Origin: Phycisphaerales bacterium
GTDB lineage: Bacteria > Planctomycetota > Phycisphaerae > Phycisphaerales > UBA1924
Direction of reading: 5' to 3'
Assembly (NCBI GenBank): GCA_019744815.1
Contig: JAIEUA010000001.1
Span: 62,001 to 126,000 of the forward strand
Length of the DNA stretch: 64,000 nt
Position 1 is the stretch's first letter. Every line of letters starts with the position of its first letter. A program made the translations under genes and the position numbers. This document shows positions 59,776-64,000 of this stretch, piece after piece. The notes beneath the pieces were generated by a model, which made no database searches, had not been told where the DNA came from, and worked only from the letters and a program-made list of their open reading frames with translations.

Positions 59776-60954
59776 ATGGCTCGCAACTCGAACTCAATCC
59801 ACCGCCTGCTCTCGATCGCCGCTCTGGTCGTCGTCAGCGGCACCGCCGCGGCGCTCGCCGAGCCGCCGGCCGACAAGAACAACGACCCCGCGCTCCGCGG
59901 CCCCGCGGTCCGCGACGGCGGCGTGCCCGGCATGAAGCGCCACTTCGGTGAAGGCGGCGACATGAAGGAACGCATGGGCGGGCGCCTCCCGCCGCAGGCC
60001 TTCGTTCGCGCTCTCGAAGCCGTGCGCGGCGAGAACGTCGATGCCAGCGTCCGACTCACCCCCGAGCAGGACCAGAAGATCCGCGGCATCATGGACAACT
60101 TCCGCGACTCGATGCAGAAGTTCCACGAAGAACACAAGGCCGAGTTCGAGGCCCTCCGCCCCCAGCGCGGTGAAGGTCCGCGCGGCGAAGGCCCGCGCGG
60201 TAAGGGCGGGCCTCGCGGCCCGCACGCGCCGCAGGGTGACGGCGCTCCCGAAGCTCAGCGCAACGCCCCGGCCGAGAACAAGCCCGAAGCCGGCGCTCCC
60301 AAGCCCGACGCCGCCCGTCGTCAGAAGTTCGAAGAGCTGATGGCCCAAGCCCCCAAGCCCGAGGACGCGCAGGCCGCGGTCTTCAACGTGCTCACTGACG
60401 CCCAGAAGCCGCTGGTGCAGGCCCGCCTCGAAGAGATCAAGAAGGACATGGCCGAGCGCCGCCTCGAAGGTCCGGCCCGCGAGTTCGTGCACCGCAAGCT
60501 CGCCGACGGCAAGCGCAAGGTCGCACCGCCCGGCAAGGAAGAGGGCCGCGGCGAAGCACGCCGCGAGTTCAACCCCGACAACCTGCCGCCCAAGCTCAAG
60601 GAAAAGCTCGACAGCATGACGCCCGAGGAAAAGGCCGATGCGATCAAGCAGTTCCGTGAACGCATGGCCGAGCGTCGTGGTCCTGGTGGCCCCGGCGAAC
60701 GCCGAGGCCCCGGTGGTCCCGGCGGCCCGGGCATGGAGAAGCTGCTCGAGAAGTTGACGCCCGAGCAGAAGGCCGAGCTCGAGTCGATGTCACCCGAGGA
60801 ACGCCGCGACCTCTTCCGCAAGCTGCGTGAGAGCGCGATCGAGAAGGGCGAGATCCGGCCCGGCCCGCCCCCGGGCGAAGGACGTCGCGGCCACCGCCCG
60901 CCCCCGCCGCCGCGTGATGGCGAGAAGGTTCCGCCGCCGCCCAAGGACGAGTGA
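59776..60954 (+). CDS. Secreted Gly/Pro/charged protein with LTxxQ-like motifs
   Basis: The protein has 392 residues. ATG at 59776 follows GGAG, with a signal peptide ending AALAEPP near residue 28. Helical segments contain LTPEQDQKIRGIMDNFRDSM, LTDAQKPLVQARLEEIKKDM and LTPEQKAELESMSPEERRDL, all in the style of the Spy/CpxP LTxxQ helical chaperones. They are separated by disordered, Gly/Arg/Pro-rich linkers (EGPRGEGPRGKGGPRGP and RGPGGPGERRGPGGPGGPG). A periplasmic chaperone or metal-binding role is conceivable; histidines are few. It has its own terminator at 60996. Confidence 0.72.
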   Translation: MARNSNSIHRLLSIAALVVVSGTAAALAEPPADKNNDPALRGPAVRDGGVPGMKRHFGEGGDMKERMGGRLPPQAFVRALEAVRGENVDASVRLTPEQDQKIRGIMDNFRDSMQKFHEEHKAEFEALRPQRGEGPRGEGPRGKGGPRGPHAPQGDGAPEAQRNAPAENKPEAGAPKPDAARRQKFEELMAQAPKPEDAQAAVFNVLTDAQKPLVQARLEEIKKDMAERRLEGPAREFVHRKLADGKRKVAPPGKEEGRGEARREFNPDNLPPKLKEKLDSMTPEEKADAIKQFRERMAERRGPGGPGERRGPGGPGGPGMEKLLEKLTPEQKAELESMSPEERRDLFRKLRESAIEKGEIRPGPPPGEGRRGHRPPPPPRDGEKVPPPPKDE

Positions 60955-60995
60955 AACAAGCCCCGTTGGATGAATCAACCACAGCCCGCGAAGCT

Positions 60996-61038
60996 GCCCG
61001 CCGGATCGGCCCCGTGTCGATCCGGCGGGCGTGTTTTT
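60996..61038 (+). terminator. Strong Rho-independent terminator after the LTxxQ-like gene
   Basis: GCCCGCCGGATCG and CGATCCGGCGGGC form a 13-bp stem around GCCCCGTGT, followed by GTGTTTTTG. Because the stem is symmetric, it is read on the plus strand from the T-run. Confidence 0.9.
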
Positions 61039-61039
61039 G

Positions 61040-61399
61040 ACGCGGGCAGAGCCAAAACACCGTACAAACAAGAAACATCAGAACAAATCTACGGATTTCC
61101 AGCCAAAAAACCGGACCGGGCGGCTTCAGAAATCGTAAAGGTTCGTAGTGACGACCGATAAATAGTTATCATCCACTGATCTCTCTCTCCTCCAGCGGGG
61201 CACTGTCTAGCGATGGTGCCCTGCTTGTTTGTGGGGATCCGGTGAAATTCAGACTTTTCTCTTGACGCCGAGACACGCTGTTGATCCGCGCGGGTTGCGG
61301 CGCTTCTTCCGCGGCGGCCCGCCGGCGCGGCCATCGCCCTGGGGTCCCTCGCTCTCCATCGGCACGCGCGGCAGCCCCGTCGCCCGCGAACGATTCGCC
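61040..61399. other. A+T-richer gene-free stretch upstream of the TsaE fusion
   Basis: It contains a relatively A+T-rich island (about 61040-61260). GGGCAC-TGTCTAGCGATG-GTGCCC at 61198-61221 is followed by TGCTTGTTTG, a terminator-like hairpin. A small transcript ending there is possible. The last 140 bases are G+C-rich leader of the next gene without a recognised site. Confidence 0.4.
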
Positions 61400-62071
61400 A
61401 TGCCCAGCGTCGTCCGGGAGAGCACGAGCACGCACTACACCGCCGCTTTCGCCGCGGGCGTCGCGGGCGTGCTGGTCGAGGGCGACGTGATCCGCCTCGA
61501 GGGCGACCTGGGCGCCGGGAAGACAACCTTCGTGCGGGCTCTGGCCGCGGCGCTGGGTGTGCCCGGCGCGCTGGTAAGCAGCCCGACATTCGTGTTCATC
61601 AACGATTACCCGCTGCCCACCCCCGTCCGCGGGATCACGCATCTCGCGCACGTCGACGCTTACCGCCTCCGCGGCTCTGACGAGATTGAGTCGCTGGGTT
61701 GGGATCGCATCATGCTCCCCGGCCGCGCCGCCACGGGGCATGTGGTGCTGTGCGAATGGCCGAGTCGCATCGACGACGCGCTGCCGAGCCAGGATTCGTG
61801 CGTTGTGATCTCGCTCGAAGCCGTCGGCGAGCAGGAGCGCCGGATCACCGTCACGCTGCCCGAATCGACCGCGGACCGCCCGGGCGTCTCGGCGCTGCTG
61901 GAGCGCGAGCCGATCCGCTGCCCCGCCACCGGTGTTTGGGTCGAACCGACGCGGCCTTCCTATCCCTTTGCCGGCGAGCGCGAACGACTCGCGGACCTGC
62001 ACAAGTGGTTCAGCGGCGCGTACACCATCAGCCGCGACATCCGCGCGGACGATCTGGACGCGGAGCGGTGA
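61400..62071 (+). CDS. tsaE: TsaE ATPase fused to a degenerate YacG-like tail
   Basis: The protein has 223 residues from ATG at 61400; upstream frame is leader. Residues 1-165 are TsaE, the ATPase needed with TsaB and TsaD for t6A37 in tRNA. It has the Walker A GDLGAGKTT (K41), SSPTFVFINDYP, HVDAYRLRG, and CEWPSR before a final beta part. Residues 172-223 (CPATGVWVEPTRPSYPFAGE, RERLADLHKWFSGAYTISRD) follow the outline of YacG, a small zinc protein that inhibits gyrase: CPxCG...RPFCSxRCxxxDLxxWxxGxYxI. Only the first of the four zinc cysteines remains. I infer a fusion with a metal-free YacG remnant. Confidence 0.87.
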   Translation: MPSVVRESTSTHYTAAFAAGVAGVLVEGDVIRLEGDLGAGKTTFVRALAAALGVPGALVSSPTFVFINDYPLPTPVRGITHLAHVDAYRLRGSDEIESLGWDRIMLPGRAATGHVVLCEWPSRIDDALPSQDSCVVISLEAVGEQERRITVTLPESTADRPGVSALLEREPIRCPATGVWVEPTRPSYPFAGERERLADLHKWFSGAYTISRDIRADDLDAER

Positions 62072-62079
62072 ACGATTTC

Positions 62080-62112
62080 GGATGTTGGATGGTGGATGTT
62101 GGATGTTGGATC
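62080..62112. repeat. Short tandem repeat GGATGTTGGAT
   Basis: GGATGTTGGATGGTGGATGT followed by TGGATGTTGGAT, three to four imperfect units of about 10 bases. It lies nine bases past the TsaE stop codon. Confidence 0.75.
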
Positions 62113-62141
62113 GCTGCGGGCTCGTGCGTCTTTTCCGCGTT

Positions 62142-62253
62142 GGTGCCATCAATCCGCGGCTGCTCGGAGCCGCGCGACTGTTGCGTCTGGAACCACCCGC
62201 ATCTCACCGCAACCGCATCAGTCGCGCCGCCGAGCCGGCGGACTGATGGCACC
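62142..62253. repeat. Paired-hairpin repeat (GGTGCCATCA type)
   Basis: GGTGCCATCAATCCGCGGCT at 62142 and its inverted copy ending GGACTGATGGCACCC at 62253 flank a 60-base centre. Each arm also folds: GCGGCT/AGCCGC on the left, CGCCG/CGGCG on the right. Confidence 0.65.
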
Positions 62254-62371
62254 CGGCGGACCGCCGAAGTGGTGTGCAGGAATCCACAGCAATGAACCTC
62301 AACGAGCCCTGCCGCGCTGCATGCGTCCATCCCCCGCGGAATCGGCCGCCGGGCGTTTCAGGAGCTCGGTC

Positions 62372-63301
62372 ATGCGCACACTCGTGGGAACTCTGGTCGC
62401 CGTCGCTTCGCTCTCCATCGTGGGGTTGCTCGGTGGCTGCACGACCGCAACACGGAGCGGGAACACCGCTGCCGCCCCCCACGCCTCCGATCCCATCATC
62501 GAGCCCGAAGCCTTCGCCGCGTCGCTCGATCGCGCCGACAGCCGGCGTGTGCTGCTCGATTGCCGCAAGGCGGAAGACTTTGCGCCGACCAACATCACGG
62601 GCTCGCGGCGGGTGGACCTCGCCGAGTGGAGCAAGAAGAGCCGCTCGCCCGGCGGGCTCGATGACGCCGCGGGCTGGTCGGATCGCATCGGCGCTCTGGG
62701 CATCTCCGACGCAAGCGTGGTCTACGTCTACGACGCCGGCGGCATGACCGACGCCGCCCGCGTCTGGTTCCTGCTCCAGCGCTTCGGCGTCCGCGACATC
62801 CGCGTCGTCAACGGCGGGTGGAAAAACCTGCAGCCGCTACTCACTGAGAAACACCTCCAGCACGGCACCTCATCCGCCTTCGCGCCCACCACCTTCGCCG
62901 CCCGCGTCGGCGGCACGATCGGCGTCACCAGCCGCGAAGACCTGAAAGACATCGCCGCCAAGAAGTCCATGGCCGTGCTCGACGTCCGCACCACCGACGA
63001 GTACACCGGCAAGAGCGCCAAAGAGGGCGACCGCGGCGGGCACGTCCCCACCGCGACCAACCTCCCCCACCGCGACATGCTCGACGAGAACGGCCGCCTC
63101 CGCGCCGCCACCGACCTCAAGCAGATGCTGGGCGGCAAGAGCCTGAAGCAGAACGATGAAGTCGTGGTCTACTGCCAGTCCGGCGGCCGCGCGTCGCTCG
63201 CCGCCCTGGCCGCCGTGCGGGCCGGGTACACGAACGTCTCCAACTACTACATGTCGATGGGAGAGTGGTTGGAGGACGAGACGTGTCCGATTCAGCGATG
63301 A
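62372..63301 (+). CDS. Lipoprotein with two rhodanese domains
   Basis: The protein has 309 residues. ATG at 62372 follows CAGGAG, and the signal LVGTLVAVASLSIVGLLGGC is a lipoprotein signal with Cys at residue 22. The first rhodanese domain (RRVLLDCRKAEDFAPTNITG, VVYVYDAGGMTDAARVWFLL) lacks the catalytic cysteine, as usual for the N-terminal domain of sulfurtransferases. The second has VLDVRTTDEYTGK, then VVYCQSGGRAS with active Cys268, and ends MSMGEWLEDETCPIQR. It should transfer sulfane sulfur (thiosulfate or 3-mercaptopyruvate type) while anchored in the envelope. It converges with the MauE-like gene. Confidence 0.92.
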   Translation: MRTLVGTLVAVASLSIVGLLGGCTTATRSGNTAAAPHASDPIIEPEAFAASLDRADSRRVLLDCRKAEDFAPTNITGSRRVDLAEWSKKSRSPGGLDDAAGWSDRIGALGISDASVVYVYDAGGMTDAARVWFLLQRFGVRDIRVVNGGWKNLQPLLTEKHLQHGTSSAFAPTTFAARVGGTIGVTSREDLKDIAAKKSMAVLDVRTTDEYTGKSAKEGDRGGHVPTATNLPHRDMLDENGRLRAATDLKQMLGGKSLKQNDEVVVYCQSGGRASLAALAAVRAGYTNVSNYYMSMGEWLEDETCPIQR

Positions 63302-63370
63302 GGAACCCTCTGCAAAAGCGCCCAAAAACACAATGGAACTTGGAATCGGCGACGAGATGGCAATCCGAAC

Positions 63371-63907
63371 TCATTTGCGTGACGGGTAGACTTCCGTCCG
63401 ACCGACCACGCATTGCGTTTCGGATTTGTCGCTTGCAGGCCTGTCGGGTTCGCGCCGTCGCGGTAAATCGTCAGCGAAAGCAAGCACTCGACCAGACAAC
63501 AACAATGCAATCGCCGTGACCGCATTCTCAAGCACGATGGGCCACCAGGACTCAACGATACCGCGCCGAAGCCCACAACCGCAACCTGCCTTTCCGGAAG
63601 CGTTTGTCCATCCTGCAATCGTCGCGTATCCAAACAATACCATGAAAACGGCAGCTAAGACCAGCGCTGCTCTGTGTCGCCGACTGGACGCACACAACAT
63701 GGCGATAGCAATCGCCGAGGCGGATATCTCGGTCCACGGAATGATGGCAACAACTCCACCACGGAGACTAGACGGGATGAGCTGGTGCTCGGCGACTGCC
63801 GCTGCGAACTCGCTTGGATTCAGTAGTTTACTGAGCCCGGATAAGAGCAGTCCAACCGCCGCAAGCAGCGTAACTACAGTGGCGACCTTGTGCACGATTC
63901 GTTTCAT
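63371..63907 (-). CDS. MauE/DoxX-like membrane protein
   Basis: The protein has 178 residues from ATG at 63907. Four membrane helices are apparent, with VGLLLSGLSKLLNPSEFAAA, the loop HQLIPSSL and PWTEISASAIAIAM after it, then GCGCGL before helix 4. This is the MauE layout: MauE is a quinone-linked or thiol-disulfide membrane protein needed for methylamine dehydrogenase disulfides. Many relatives sit with thioredoxin-like proteins and serve other exported proteins. Its ATG overlaps the stop of an incomplete upstream gene (ATGA junction), so the two are translationally coupled. The C-terminus is Arg/Asp/Pro-rich. Confidence 0.82.
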   Translation of the reverse strand: MKRIVHKVATVVTLLAAVGLLLSGLSKLLNPSEFAAAVAEHQLIPSSLRGGVVAIIPWTEISASAIAIAMLCASSRRHRAALVLAAVFMVLFGYATIAGWTNASGKAGCGCGLRRGIVESWWPIVLENAVTAIALLLSGRVLAFADDLPRRREPDRPASDKSETQCVVGRTEVYPSRK

Positions 63908-64000
63908 GCAGTCGCACGGCGGCGCAGCCAGAATCCGCCTCCTATCGCGATGCACACGATCCCTGCAATCACAACCGACCAGTTGTTCGCTGATGATCGT
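63904..64000 (-). CDS. C-terminal end of a gene with a membrane-anchor tail (partial)
   Basis: On the minus strand, a frame enters at the right edge and ends at TGA 63906-63904. It encodes NNWSVVIAGIVCIAIGGGFW plus LRRRATA. The hydrophobic helix then an Arg cluster resembles a sorting or tail-anchor signal of an exported protein. Its TGA overlaps the start of the MauE-like gene. The main domain lies outside the window. Confidence 0.55.
   Translation of the reverse strand, partial: RSSANNWSVVIAGIVCIAIGGGFWLRRRATA

Overview
The window is G+C-rich chromosomal DNA from a bacterium that I place in the Planctomycetota, most likely class Phycisphaerae. The main reason is eight or nine secreted proteins that end in the two-part Asp-rich, Cys-Pro-terminated dockerin-like tag ('GC-type dockerin') I know from that group. 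An ECF sigma factor paired with a TPR Ser/Thr kinase, FG-GAP-like giant exoproteins, a PEP-CTERM-like protein and many intergenic palindromes fit the same placement. This is inference from memory of families; no database was searched. I saw no rRNA, tRNA, CRISPR array, insertion sequence or phage gene.

Left third (0.5-23.5 kb): a cluster of secreted, tagged paralogs, all on the minus strand. They are two glycine-rich proteins, a metzincin protease, three FG-GAP-like propeller proteins and one smaller protein. The only plus-strand genes here are the ECF sigma factor and the overlapping membrane Ser/Thr kinase at 9.2-12.4 kb. Two more tagged proteins of another family (beta-domain repeats) lie at 33.2-37.9 kb. 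One of these has lost its reading frame, and a broken fragment of a third copy sits against the 3' end of thiL.

Middle (23.8-38 kb): a membrane-anchored coiled-coil protein with a BRCT-like end, an FmdB-like protein without cysteines, queA divergent from a lipid A acyltransferase-type gene, a TPR-like secreted protein divergent from a lipoprotein, a membrane-peroxiredoxin fusion and a PEP-CTERM-like protein.

Metabolic block (38.4-50 kb): thiL, a biotinyl carrier, a carboxyltransferase, methylmalonyl-CoA epimerase, the MeaB GTPase and both methylmalonyl-CoA mutase subunits are all on the minus strand. A CoA-transferase is divergent. Together they interconvert propionyl-CoA and succinyl-CoA, except that no biotin carboxylase is present in the window. 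Two good promoters split the block into mutA-mutB-meaB and mce-carboxylase parts.

Right end (50-64 kb): a fused Sua5/low-molecular-weight phosphatase gene overlaps rpiB (compare ywlC-ywlE-ywlF of Bacillus). Then come a cysteine-free thioredoxin-fold protein with trmL and a 1.6 kb gene-free region holding a nested perfect inverted repeat and a possible structured RNA. These are followed by two proteins of unknown function, a UbiA-type prenyltransferase divergent from a polytopic membrane protein, an LTxxQ-like protein, a TsaE-YacG fusion, a double-rhodanese lipoprotein and a MauE-like gene coupled to an incomplete gene at the edge.

Intergenic DNA from 25 kb rightwards carries at least nine paired-hairpin or long inverted repeats of several families. 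I found none in the tagged-protein cluster before 25 kb.
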